Assembly: GCA_035527455.1 (NCBI GenBank) | Contig: DATLAN010000666.1 | Coordinates: forward strand, 1 to 13,738 | Length of the DNA: 13,738 nt | Source of the DNA: DATLAN01 sp035527455 | GTDB taxonomy: Bacteria; Planctomycetota; Planctomycetia; Pirellulales; Thermoguttaceae | Reading direction: 5' to 3' | In this document: in pieces, positions 1-6,388 of the stretch | Layout of the letters: each line of letters opens with the position of its first letter | How positions within the stretch are numbered: position 1 is the stretch's first letter | Translations under genes and position numbers: made by a program | The notes under the pieces: model-generated | Databases searched by the model: none | What the model was told of the DNA's origin: nothing | Seen by the model: the letters and a program-made list of their open reading frames with translations, nothing else

Positions 1-144
1 GCCGGCCACAACGCCCGCCCCAACGCCCACGCCCATCCCAACGCCCGCCGACTGCGTTCGGCGGGGTCCCAGTTCGCCGGGGGCCACCGAGAATCCCTCG
101 ACACGACCCCCAACGCTGTTGCACGGCTGAGGAAGAAACGATAG
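1..144 (+). CDS. Possible C-terminal end of a gene truncated by the left window edge
   Basis: Frame 1 is open from the window edge to a TAG at 142-144 and gives a 47-residue tail rich in Ala, Arg, Asn and His (it begins AGHNARPNAHAHPNARR and ends in a basic LRKKR). The octamer CAACGCCC recurs at 9, 21 and 39, so the stretch is low-complexity. The other two plus frames are also open over much of this region, one of them continuous with the next gene, so coding status cannot be settled from this fragment. No family is recognised. Confidence 0.2.
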   Translation, partial: AGHNARPNAHAHPNARRLRSAGSQFAGGHRESLDTTPNAVARLRKKR

Positions 145-176
145 GCTGCGTTCTGTTGAAGAAGCGTCCCGGCCCG

Positions 177-614
177 ATGTATTCAGCTTACCAAGCCCGC
201 CTTTCACGGAAGCTGCCCGAGAATACGCTGCCGGGTGTCCGACGACCAAATAGAGTCACGAACCCGTACGGATCACCGTCCGTGACGAGTAGATCACCAC
301 ATCCACGCCGCAAGATTCCGGGGATCCTTGCGTTGCCGGCAAGGGCCTGTTTCTGGGTTGGTGCGGTCTGGGGGATGACCGGCTTCGTCATGACCTTTTA
401 TCCGGGTGCCGAAGTCGGCCACTACGCGTTCTGTGGCGTCCTTGTCGCCGCTGGTCTTCTCATCCCAAACAAATGGTATCGAATCGCTGCTGTGAGTTTA
501 CTTGTCTTATTTGCCATGATGGCTGCCGACGGCTACTTTCGCGGCGTGCGATACCGGGAATGGCTGCGTCAAGAACATCTTGAAGGAAAACGACCGACAG
601 AAGGAGCCAATTAG
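177..614 (+). CDS. Small membrane protein with NPYxSP-like N-terminus, function unknown
   Basis: A 145-residue protein if it starts at the ATG at 177. A TTG at 156 would add seven residues, and neither start has a convincing Shine-Dalgarno. The first ~55 residues are polar and basic and contain NPYGSPSVTS. An NPYxSP motif near the N-terminus is, from memory, common in small planctomycete membrane proteins. Two or three hydrophobic segments follow (around FWVGAVWGMTGFVMTF, YAFCGVLVAAGLLIP and WYRIAAVSLLVLFAMMA), then a charged C-terminal tail, so an inner-membrane location is likely. The stop lies one base before the next start codon, which suggests translational coupling with the phosphatase gene. 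No catalytic motif is visible and I do not recognise a named family. Confidence 0.6.
   Translation: MYSAYQARLSRKLPENTLPGVRRPNRVTNPYGSPSVTSRSPHPRRKIPGILALPARACFWVGAVWGMTGFVMTFYPGAEVGHYAFCGVLVAAGLLIPNKWYRIAAVSLLVLFAMMAADGYFRGVRYREWLRQEHLEGKRPTEGAN
602..606 (+). promoter_or_regulatory. Shine-Dalgarno that fixes the phosphatase start
   Basis: AGGAG ends nine bases before the ATG at 616 and lies inside the end of the upstream gene. It favours that ATG over the in-frame TTG at 580, which has no such site and would precede the signal peptide with 12 polar residues. Confidence 0.6.
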
Positions 615-615
615 C

Positions 616-1236
616 ATGGCACCACGATTTTACTACGGTTTGGCGATCGTCATCGCAGCCAGCGCGTTTTCATGCGGGCCGTCAACGATCGCGGCAGACA
701 CGCCCCAAAATGCGAATGCGCCCGCGAGAGTCCGGTCCGAAGCGCCCAACCGCCCGGCCGACTGGGCCACGCCGATCCCCGGCAAGCCGGGGCTGCCGAA
801 TCTGCACAAGGTCGCCGACGGACTCTACCGCGGGGCCCAGCCGGAAGCGGAAGGGTTCGCGCAACTGAAGGCCCTGGGCATCAAGACCGTGGTCAACCTC
901 CGCACGCTCCACAGCGACCGGGACGAGTGCCGCAAGGTCGGGCTGGATTACGTACACATCACGGCCCAGCCTTGGGAGGCCGAGGAGGACGAGGTCGTCG
1001 CGTTTCTCGAGGTGGTCACCGATCCCAAGCGCCAGCCCGTGTTCGTCCATTGCCAGCACGGGGCCGACCGCACCGGCATGATGTGTGCCGTCTATCGGAT
1101 CGTCCTCCAAGGCTGGCCGAAAGACGCCGCCATCAAGGAGATGACCGACGGCGGCTTCGGATTCCACGCCGTCTGGCAGAACCTGGTCAAGTATGTGCGG
1201 GAGTTGGACGTCGAGAAGATCAAGGGCAGGATGTAG
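616..1236 (+). CDS. Exported dual-specificity/tyrosine phosphatase-like protein
   Basis: A 206-residue protein. A hydrophobic N-terminal segment (FYYGLAIVIAASAFS) looks like a signal peptide; AFSC is a poor lipobox, and a later signal peptidase I site near IAAD is equally possible. The catalytic domain runs from about residue 65 (LYRGAQP) to the end. The signature VHCQHGADRTG supplies the C-x5-R loop, with nucleophile Cys146 and phosphate-binding Arg152. Families with this signature hydrolyse phosphate monoesters through a cysteinyl-phosphate. The RGAQP and LGIKTVVNLR stretches are typical of small DSP/SIW14-like phosphatases. The substrate is unknown; the export signal points to an extracytoplasmic target. 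A hairpin follows the stop. The family call is fairly secure, the biological role is not. Confidence 0.85.
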   Translation: MAPRFYYGLAIVIAASAFSCGPSTIAADTPQNANAPARVRSEAPNRPADWATPIPGKPGLPNLHKVADGLYRGAQPEAEGFAQLKALGIKTVVNLRTLHSDRDECRKVGLDYVHITAQPWEAEEDEVVAFLEVVTDPKRQPVFVHCQHGADRTGMMCAVYRIVLQGWPKDAAIKEMTDGGFGFHAVWQNLVKYVRELDVEKIKGRM

Positions 1237-1260
1237 TCGACCGAACGAGCCAGGGTCTAC

Positions 1261-1282
1261 CCCACGGACCGCAGTCCGTGGG
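1261..1282 (+). terminator. Perfect GC-rich hairpin after the phosphatase gene
   Basis: CCCACGGAC at 1261-1269 pairs perfectly with GTCCGTGGG at 1274-1282 across the loop CGCA. It begins 24 bases after the stop codon. No T-tract follows, so it is either a factor-dependent terminator or processing stem, or a copy of a dispersed palindromic repeat. Confidence 0.45.
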
Positions 1283-1301
1283 CGTTGGCGACCGGTGGGG
1301 A

Positions 1302-1337
1302 TATAATCTACTGTGAGGTTATAATCTACTGTGAGTT
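1302..1337 (+). repeat. Two tandem 18-bp copies containing TATAAT, upstream of aat
   Basis: TATAATCTACTGTGAGGT at 1302-1319 is followed directly by TATAATCTACTGTGAGTT at 1320-1337, with one mismatch in 18. Each copy begins with a perfect -10-like hexamer, and the pair lies 40-75 bases before the aat start. I see no good -35 hexamer at the proper distance, so promoter function is only a possibility. Confidence 0.6.
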
Positions 1338-1376
1338 GCCAAGCGGTCAGCGCAAGCTGCAAGCATCGATCTTGTG

Positions 1377-2063
1377 ATGAGCATCCTTCCCCCATCGAAA
1401 TTCTTCCCGCCGGCCGAGTTGATCAACCGGGAAGGTCTGGTCGGCTTCGGGGGCAATCTGTCGCCGGAGTGGCTGCTCGATGCGTATGGGCATGGGATCT
1501 TTCCCTGGCCGATGAGCGAGCCGGACGAGCCGATCCCCTGGTGGTCGCCCGACCCCAGGGCGATCATCGAACTGGAACGGTTCCACGTCCCGCGACGCCT
1601 GCGGCGGACCTGTCGCAGCGGCCGGTTCACCGTCACCCGCGACCGCGCGTTCGCCGGCGTGATCCGCGGATGCGCCACGGCGGGCGATCGGTCGGGCGAG
1701 ACCTGGCTGAACTCGCGGATGATCGACGCCTACGTCCGCTTCCACGAGCTGGGCCGTGCCCATAGCGTGGAGGTCTGGCAGGAAGACCGGCTGGTCGGCG
1801 GCACGTACGGCGTGGCGATTGCCGGGCTGTTCGCGGCCGAGTCGAAGTTCTACCGCGTTCGCGACGCCTCGAAAGTGGCGCTGGTCCACCTGGTCGAACA
1901 CCTTCGCCAGCGAGGCTACGTCCTCCTGGACATCCAACAACTCACGCCGCACATCGAGCAGTTCGGGGCGATCGAGATTCCCCGCACCGAGTATCTGGCC
2001 CGACTGGCCGCCGCGTTGGAGATGCCGGTGACGTTCGAGCCGGGCGGGGCAACGTTGGCATAG
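1377..2063 (+). CDS. aat: Leucyl/phenylalanyl-tRNA--protein transferase
   Basis: A 228-residue protein, close to the ~234 residues of the E. coli enzyme. It transfers Leu or Phe from aminoacyl-tRNA to the N-terminal Arg or Lys of proteins, marking them for ClpS/ClpAP degradation (bacterial N-end rule), in the cytoplasm. Family motifs appear in order: GFGGNLSPEWLLDAYGHGIF (22-41), PWWSPDPR (54-61), AHSVEVW (128-134), LVGGTYGVAIAGLFAAESKF (139-158), DASK (163-166) and IEIPR (199-203). Glu155 in AAESKF and Gln187 in LDIQQ match the catalytic Glu and Gln of the family. The usual DCQ is DIQ here and ESMF is ESKF, probably lineage variation. GTG at 1374 and ATG at 1377 are adjacent in-frame starts and neither has a clear Shine-Dalgarno. 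Neighbouring genes give no functional link. Confidence 0.93.
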   Translation: MSILPPSKFFPPAELINREGLVGFGGNLSPEWLLDAYGHGIFPWPMSEPDEPIPWWSPDPRAIIELERFHVPRRLRRTCRSGRFTVTRDRAFAGVIRGCATAGDRSGETWLNSRMIDAYVRFHELGRAHSVEVWQEDRLVGGTYGVAIAGLFAAESKFYRVRDASKVALVHLVEHLRQRGYVLLDIQQLTPHIEQFGAIEIPRTEYLARLAAALEMPVTFEPGGATLA

Positions 2064-2068
2064 CAGCC

Positions 2069-2082
2069 CCCAACTCGTTGGG
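2069..2082 (+). terminator. Short hairpin just after aat
   Basis: CCCAA, loop CTCG, TTGGG, beginning six bases after the aat stop. The stem is only 5 bp and no T-run follows, so it is a weak terminator candidate. Confidence 0.22.
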
Positions 2083-2206
2083 ACAAAACACGTTACGACA
2101 TCTCGCGGCATGACGTCTAGGCCCCTTCGTCGCGGCCGGAGGACAAACAACGTATGTCTCTGGGTACCGGCCTATCGGATCCTGTGGTACCCCCCCGCCG
2201 TTCGAT

Positions 2207-2235
2207 TTGCCTCGCGGGCCAATCGGCCGTATATT
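2207..2235 (+). promoter_or_regulatory. Sigma70-like promoter candidate for the respiratory cluster
   Basis: TTGCCT (2207-2212) and TATATT (2230-2235) are separated by 17 bases, matching the housekeeping consensus at 4/6 and 5/6. It lies about 85 bases before the GTG at 2322, in the ~260-base gap after aat, where a promoter for the downstream cluster would be expected. A 7-bp inverted repeat (GGGTACC at 2162-2168, GGTACCC at 2186-2192) sits just upstream. Planctomycete promoters are poorly defined, so this is only a consensus match. Confidence 0.35.
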
Positions 2236-2321
2236 TGTTGTTAAAGGCGCCGTCGGAACCGTGCCGGGCGTCTCCCCTGCCGAAGTCCCCCGCCCCAAAC
2301 TACGAACCCCCGGACAAAAAC

Positions 2322-3377
2322 GTGAAACGCCTAACGAATCGTATTCGACCGACGATCGCTTTGGTCTCGATCAGTTGTCTTGTGTCGTTACTCTCGACGG
2401 GACTCTCGCCGTCCGCCCGGGCGTGCTCGACGCCCGTGTTCCGCTACGCGATGTACAACTGGCCGACGGCCCCGTACTACTTCTTCTACTTTCACGACGG
2501 CCAGATTCCTGAAGAGGACAAGGCGATCCACGAGCAGTTGGAAAAGCTGGCCACCGCGGACAAGCCGTCGAACGTGCGGCTGACCGTGATCGACGTGACC
2601 AACGAAGAGCAACTCAAGTACATTCCCGAGGTGGTGCTGAAGTCTCGGGAGGCACAGGCGAAAGACAACGAGCCGCTGTTCGTGGTCTACACCTCTTGGG
2701 GCGCCGAACTCTACGTGGGCAAGCTCGACGCGGAGATGCTTGGCACGCTGGTCGATTCGCCCATGCGGCAGCAGATCGCAAAGCGGTTCCACCAGGGCAA
2801 CGCCACGGTGATGCTGATCCTCAAGTCGTCGGACGAAAAGGCCAACAAGGAGGCGGCGAAGGTCGCCCGGCAGTTGGTGGCCAAGGCCAAGGCGGGCGAG
2901 ATCGTGGTCAGTTCCGAACTCGACTACATGATGCCGCCTCCGCCGCCGGCGGAAGGATCGGACGGCGAGTCGGCCGAAGACCAGCCGCCGGCCGAGCCCG
3001 AGCCGGAGAAGATGAAGATCGCCGTGCTGGAGCTTTCCCGCGACGACGCGAACGAGAAGTGGCTGGTGCGTTCGCTGTTGGCGGTCGAGCCGGACCTGGA
3101 CAAATTCGCCGACAAGCCGATGGTCTTCGCCATGTACGGCCGGGGGCGCGTCTTGCCGCCCTACATCGGCAAGGGGATCCACGTGGACAACCTGGTCGAC
3201 TGCGCCTCCTTCCTGGGCGGAGCGTGCTCGTGCATGATCAAAGACCAGAACCCGGGCGTCGACCTCTTGATGCAATGGGATTGGGACTCCACGGCGGAAG
3301 CGTGGGCGGAGAAGCAGGGCGAGTTCGGTGGAGGGCCCGATCCGTTCGGCTATCAAGAGTACGGGCCGGGGAGATGA
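2322..3377 (+). CDS. Exported protein of unknown function, first gene of the cytochrome bc cluster
   Basis: A 351-residue protein from the GTG at 2322. I prefer this start because it places a signal peptide (MKRLTNRIRP followed by TIALVSISCLVSLLSTGLSP, cleavage near SARA|C35) exactly at the N-terminus; an ATG at 2154 would add 56 residues with no coding character and would swallow the promoter-like element. The mature protein starts CSTPVFRYAMYNWP, an opening I associate from memory with planctomycete exported proteins of unknown function. Residues ~86-199 alternate beta-like and helical stretches. A Pro/Glu-rich linker (MMPPPPPAEGSDGE to PAEPEPEK, 203-230) joins a second domain that contains FAMYGRGRVLPPYIGKGI and a Cys cluster (C294, C302, C304). 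Its stop is four bases from the Rieske start, so the two are surely co-transcribed. It may be an accessory or assembly factor for the complex; that is inference from position only. Confidence 0.75.
   Translation: MKRLTNRIRPTIALVSISCLVSLLSTGLSPSARACSTPVFRYAMYNWPTAPYYFFYFHDGQIPEEDKAIHEQLEKLATADKPSNVRLTVIDVTNEEQLKYIPEVVLKSREAQAKDNEPLFVVYTSWGAELYVGKLDAEMLGTLVDSPMRQQIAKRFHQGNATVMLILKSSDEKANKEAAKVARQLVAKAKAGEIVVSSELDYMMPPPPPAEGSDGESAEDQPPAEPEPEKMKIAVLELSRDDANEKWLVRSLLAVEPDLDKFADKPMVFAMYGRGRVLPPYIGKGIHVDNLVDCASFLGGACSCMIKDQNPGVDLLMQWDWDSTAEAWAEKQGEFGGGPDPFGYQEYGPGR
3368..3373 (+). promoter_or_regulatory. Shine-Dalgarno that fixes the Rieske start
   Basis: GGGGAG overlaps the last codons of the upstream gene and lies eight bases before the GTG at 3382. 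It favours that start over the in-frame ATG at 3415 and over 3328, which lies well inside the upstream gene. Confidence 0.55.
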
Positions 3378-3381
3378 CGTC

Positions 3382-3999
3382 GTGAAGCCTCGCGCATCCG
3401 CAGAGACGCTTTCGATGGATTCGTCCAGGAAAGAAAAAGAAGGCGCCCGGCGACCCGCGGCAACCGAACGAAAGCCGCCGGCCGCGAGTCCCCGCCGCCG
3501 GAGCGTGCTGCGGGTGATGCTCGGGACGGTGGTGGGGTTGGGCTTCACGATGCTCGGCGCCGTGGGCGGGCTGTGGGCCGCGGCGACCGCCCGATTCCTG
3601 ATGAACAACGCCCCGACCGAGCCGCCGCAGCAATTCAAGGTCGGTTTGCCGGGCGACTATCCGCCGGGCTACGTGGAAACCAGGTTCAAGCAGCGTTACG
3701 AGTTGTGGATCGTCAACGGCCAGTACCGCGGCCGGCGGCAGATCTACGCGCTGTCGACCCGCTGCACGCACCTCGGCTGCATCACCTTGTGGCAGGAGGG
3801 CGAGCAGAAGTTCAAGTGTCCCTGCCACGGCAGCGGGTTCTATCCCGACGGGATCAACTTCGAAGGCCCCGCCCCACGGCCGCTGCCGCGATACGCCATC
3901 CGGATCGCCGACGACGGACAGCTCGAGGTCGATCGAAGCAGGGTCTTTCAGGAAGAACTCGGCCAGTGGGAAGACCCCGACTGTTATGTGCCGGCGTAA
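3382..3999 (+). CDS. Rieske [2Fe-2S] protein of a cytochrome bc/b6f-type complex
   Basis: A 205-residue protein from the GTG at 3382. A Tat-like motif (RRRSVLR, 38-44) precedes a single hydrophobic helix (VMLGTVVGLGFTMLGAVGG, ~45-63) that would serve as an uncleaved membrane anchor, as in other Rieske proteins, with the cluster domain on the periplasmic side. Box 1 is CTHLGC (128-133) and box 2 is CPCHGSGF (146-153). By homology the 2Fe-2S ligands are Cys128, His130, Cys146 and His149, and Cys133-Cys148 forms the stabilising disulfide. Quinol oxidation at the cytochrome b Qo site would reduce this cluster, which then passes electrons to the c-type heme subunit. The N-terminal ~40 residues before the Tat motif are long and highly charged. 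Next come a hairpin and then cytochrome b. Confidence 0.95.
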   Translation: MKPRASAETLSMDSSRKEKEGARRPAATERKPPAASPRRRSVLRVMLGTVVGLGFTMLGAVGGLWAAATARFLMNNAPTEPPQQFKVGLPGDYPPGYVETRFKQRYELWIVNGQYRGRRQIYALSTRCTHLGCITLWQEGEQKFKCPCHGSGFYPDGINFEGPAPRPLPRYAIRIADDGQLEVDRSRVFQEELGQWEDPDCYVPA

Positions 4000-4026
4000 T
4001 ACCTCATGCCAATGTGAATCACAAGG

Positions 4027-4049
4027 CACTGGCTGACAAGCAGCCAGTG
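4027..4049 (+). repeat. Perfect hairpin between the Rieske and cytochrome b genes
   Basis: CACTGGCTG (4027-4035) and CAGCCAGTG (4041-4049) form a 9-bp perfect stem with the loop ACAAG. It fills most of the 70-base gap inside an otherwise tight gene cluster. There is no T-tail, so it is more likely a dispersed palindromic element or an mRNA-processing/stability stem than a terminator. From memory this sequence type recurs between genes in related planctomycetes. Confidence 0.55.
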
Positions 4050-4069
4050 GCACCCAACGTTTGACATAC

Positions 4070-4843
4070 ATGTCGCTTAAGGATCGCATCCGCAACTCGC
4101 AGCTCTACAAGAGCATCTTCCGGCATCCGCCGCCGGTGGACCGGCGGAACCGCGTGGCGGTGATGCTCGGCAACGTCTTCCTCCACCTGCACCCGGTCTC
4201 CGTCAGGCAGCACGCCCTGCGGATGAACTACACCTGGTGCATGGGCGGGATCACCTTCTTCCTGTTCCTGGTGGAAACGATCACCGGCGTGTTGCTGATG
4301 TTCTACTACCGGCCGACGGCCGAGTGGGCCTACAACGACATGCTCGCCCTGCGCGACGTGGTGTCGTTCGGCGTGCTGCGGGAATTGCATCGCTGGGGCG
4401 CCCACGCCATGGTGATCACCGTGATGCTGCACATGTACCGGGTGTTCCTCACCGGAAGCTACAAGCCGCCGCGGGAGTTCAACTGGTGCGTCGGCGTGTT
4501 GTTGCTGTTGATGACGCTGCTGCTCTCGTTCACCGGGTACCTGTTGCCGTGGGACCAGTTGGCCATGTGGGCGGTCACGGTGGGCTCGAACATGGCCCGG
4601 GCCGTGCCGCTGTTCGGACACGAAGGCCCCGCGCAGCAGATCCTCACCGTCGACGGCATCGACATGATCACCAGCGGCTCGGACACCCGATTCATGCTCT
4701 TGGGCGCCCAGCGTGTCAGCGAAGAAACGCTCAACCGATTCTACGTGCTGCACTGCGTGGGCATTCCGCTGCTGGCCGGGTTCCTCATGGCCGTGCATTT
4801 TTGGCGGATCCGCAAGGACGGCGGGATCAGCGGGCCGCTGTGA
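4070..4843 (+). CDS. Cytochrome b6-like subunit (N-terminal cytochrome b domain, four helices)
   Basis: A 257-residue protein from the ATG at 4070 (an in-frame TTG at 4061 would add three residues; no strong Shine-Dalgarno for either). Four transmembrane helices match cytochrome b6 in length and end (final GISGPL). The b-heme ligands are His107 and His121 (14 apart, in LHRWGAHAMVITVMLH) and His228 and His243 (15 apart), the b6f/menaquinol-type spacing rather than the 14/14 of mitochondrial bc1. Cys57 in NYTWCMGGITF aligns with the Cys that covalently holds heme c_i near the Qi site in b6f complexes and Bacillus cytochrome b. GYLLPWDQLAMWAV after helix C is also characteristic. The loop between helices C and D (about 170-222) is somewhat longer than in plant b6. 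It would bind both b hemes and the quinone-reduction site. Confidence 0.95.
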   Translation: MSLKDRIRNSQLYKSIFRHPPPVDRRNRVAVMLGNVFLHLHPVSVRQHALRMNYTWCMGGITFFLFLVETITGVLLMFYYRPTAEWAYNDMLALRDVVSFGVLRELHRWGAHAMVITVMLHMYRVFLTGSYKPPREFNWCVGVLLLLMTLLLSFTGYLLPWDQLAMWAVTVGSNMARAVPLFGHEGPAQQILTVDGIDMITSGSDTRFMLLGAQRVSEETLNRFYVLHCVGIPLLAGFLMAVHFWRIRKDGGISGPL

Positions 4844-4849
4844 GTGGTG

Positions 4850-4872
4850 AGTGCCGCTTGCGGCTTCGCAGT
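4850..4872 (+). repeat. 23-bp inverted-repeat arm, left of the subunit IV gene
   Basis: This segment (AGTGCCGCTT then GCGGCTTCGCAGT) is the exact reverse complement of 6366-6388. The two arms bracket the subunit IV-like gene. It starts seven bases after the cytochrome b6-like stop codon. Confidence 0.8.
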
Positions 4873-4905
4873 GGAGAGTGGGTAGTGGGTAGTGGAGAGT
4901 AGGAA
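4871..4905 (+). repeat. Heptanucleotide tandem repeat, GTGGGTA type, about five units
   Basis: Units are GTGGAGA, GTGGGTA, GTGGGTA, GTGGAGA and a degenerate GTAGGAA. They are the reverse-complement type of the CACTACC heptads at 6385-6461, and adjoin the left inverted-repeat arm. Confidence 0.75.
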
Positions 4906-4924
4906 GTCAGAAAAACACAGAACG

Positions 4925-4946
4925 CCCCCGCACTGCGTTGCGGGGG
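4925..4946 (+). repeat. GC-rich hairpin between the two cytochrome b genes
   Basis: CCCCCGCA (4925-4932) pairs with TGCGGGGG (4939-4946) over the loop CTGCGT. No T-tract follows. With the heptads and the inverted-repeat arm it makes up most of the 184-base spacer between cytochrome b6-like and subunit IV-like genes. The rest of the spacer shows no further structure I can support. Confidence 0.5.
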
Positions 4947-5027
4947 GGAGGAATCGTTGAAGGAGCGCTCGTTCGTTGACGATCGAATGCCATTGGTCGT
5001 ATTTCAATCCACGTTCGTTTCTCGCTG

Positions 5028-6347
5028 ATGCACACTGACCCCGTTGAATTCCTCGAAAGCATCGCCGGGCCGCTGGGGTGGTTTTACCTGATTGCGTGCG
5101 CGATGAACGGACTGGCGGCGATCGCGGCCTGGCGCCAAGGGGCGCACTGGAGCCGGCCGGTCGCTTGGGCATTGATGGGTGCGGCGTTCGGAATCCTCGC
5201 GTGGCAGGCCTTCTCAGGCAGCCCCCTGCCGATGCCCGAGTCGCTCAAGGGGACGATCGACGACGTGCTCGGACCGATCACCTTCACGCTGGGCTCCTTC
5301 GCCACGCTGCTGCTTCTCTACCGGGCACGGCGGTTCTTCGTTCGGCCGGCCGTGGCCTGGGCGATCTTCAACGTGTCGCTCTTGCTGATGGGCACGTCGA
5401 TGACCGATCCGGATTTCGCCGCCATCGTCACCAAGGCGGACAACGTGCCGATCGTGGCCATGGTCTACCTGTTGGGCTTCTTCACCTGGCTGGCCGGCCG
5501 TCAGGCGGTGGAAAACGACCGGCGGCTTAAGCACGGTTCGCCCCCCTTGGAAAAGCAATACGACGAGAAGGTCCTGGTCTGGCCCGATCTGGTTTACATC
5601 GAGCTGATCTGCATGATCCTGGTGATGGTCGTGCTCCTGGTCTGGTCGCTGACCGTCAAGGCCCCGCTGGAGCAGCCGGCCAACCCGGTGGTCACGCCGA
5701 ACCCGTCCAAGGCCCCGTGGTACTTCCTCGGCTTGCAGGAGCTTTTGGTTTTTTCCGATGCCTGGAACGTCGGCGTGGTGGTGCCCTGTCTGATCATCCT
5801 CGGCCTGATGGCGATTCCGTATCTCGACTGCAACCGGGAGGGCGGCGGCTACTACACGATCGACCGCCGCCGGTTCGCCTACCTGGTGTTCCAGTTCGGC
5901 TTCCTCCAGTTGTGGGTGCTGCTGATCCTGATCGGCACGTTTATGCGCGGCCCGAACTGGAACTTCTTCGGGCCGTACGAGATCCAGGACCCGTACAAAG
6001 TCTTGGCGCTGACCAACGTGAAGCTGTCGGAGTTCTTCTGGGCGATCCTCCTCGGCCAGAGCGTGCCGCAGGTGCCCGGCGGCGCGGGCACGCTGGCCGA
6101 GTTGGCCCACATCCTCTGGCGGGAGATCGCCGGCGTGGTCTTCCTGGCGGTTTACTTCATCGCCCTGCCGCCGCTTCTGGCCCGCACGATCTTCCGCGAC
6201 CTGCGCGAGAAGATGGGTCTCGGCCGCTACACGATCATGATCCTGCTCTTGCTCCTCATGATGACAATACCCCTGAAAATGATCCTCCGTTGGACCCTGA
6301 ACATCAGTTACATCGTAAGCATCCCGGAGTACCTCCTGAATTTCTAA
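5028..6347 (+). CDS. Cytochrome b C-terminal domain (subunit IV-like) with five-helix N-terminal extension
   Basis: A 439-residue protein, far longer than the ~160 residues of plant subunit IV. Residues 1-165 add about five predicted helices (near 14-36, 45-64, 82-100, 107-126 and 138-159) that I cannot assign to a family. The subunit IV-like part begins near 185, with helices at about 189-209, 247-266 and 286-306, and further helices at 367-388 and 401-421. The Qo-site motif region reads TPNPSKAPWYFLGLQELL (223-240): Trp231 and Tyr232 of the PEWY motif are present but Pro-Glu is replaced by Ala-Pro. From memory this KAPWY form also occurs in deltaproteobacterial-type complexes. The protein would complete the quinol oxidation pocket with the b6-like subunit and the Rieske protein. 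No Shine-Dalgarno is visible before the ATG at 5028, and a repeat-filled spacer precedes it. Confidence 0.92.
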   Translation: MHTDPVEFLESIAGPLGWFYLIACAMNGLAAIAAWRQGAHWSRPVAWALMGAAFGILAWQAFSGSPLPMPESLKGTIDDVLGPITFTLGSFATLLLLYRARRFFVRPAVAWAIFNVSLLLMGTSMTDPDFAAIVTKADNVPIVAMVYLLGFFTWLAGRQAVENDRRLKHGSPPLEKQYDEKVLVWPDLVYIELICMILVMVVLLVWSLTVKAPLEQPANPVVTPNPSKAPWYFLGLQELLVFSDAWNVGVVVPCLIILGLMAIPYLDCNREGGGYYTIDRRRFAYLVFQFGFLQLWVLLILIGTFMRGPNWNFFGPYEIQDPYKVLALTNVKLSEFFWAILLGQSVPQVPGGAGTLAELAHILWREIAGVVFLAVYFIALPPLLARTIFRDLREKMGLGRYTIMILLLLLMMTIPLKMILRWTLNISYIVSIPEYLLNF

Positions 6348-6365
6348 CGGCCAATTCAACTCCCG

Positions 6366-6388
6366 ACTGCGAAGCCGCAAGCGGCACT
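6366..6388 (+). repeat. 23-bp inverted-repeat arm, right of the subunit IV gene
   Basis: This segment (ACTGCGAAGCC then GCAAGCGGCACT) is the exact reverse complement of 4850-4872 and overlaps the first heptad of the next repeat. It begins 19 bases after the subunit IV-like stop codon. Confidence 0.8.

Noticed and set aside
2388..3638. 416-residue minus-strand open frame across the first two respiratory genes
   Set aside because: It covers a signal peptide-bearing gene and part of the Rieske gene in the sense strand; the antisense protein is Arg/His/Leu-biased, as GC-rich shadows are.
4925..4946. Hairpin between cytochrome b6-like and subunit IV-like genes as a transcription terminator
   Set aside because: No T-tract follows, and termination here would separate two subunits of one complex; kept only as a structural repeat.
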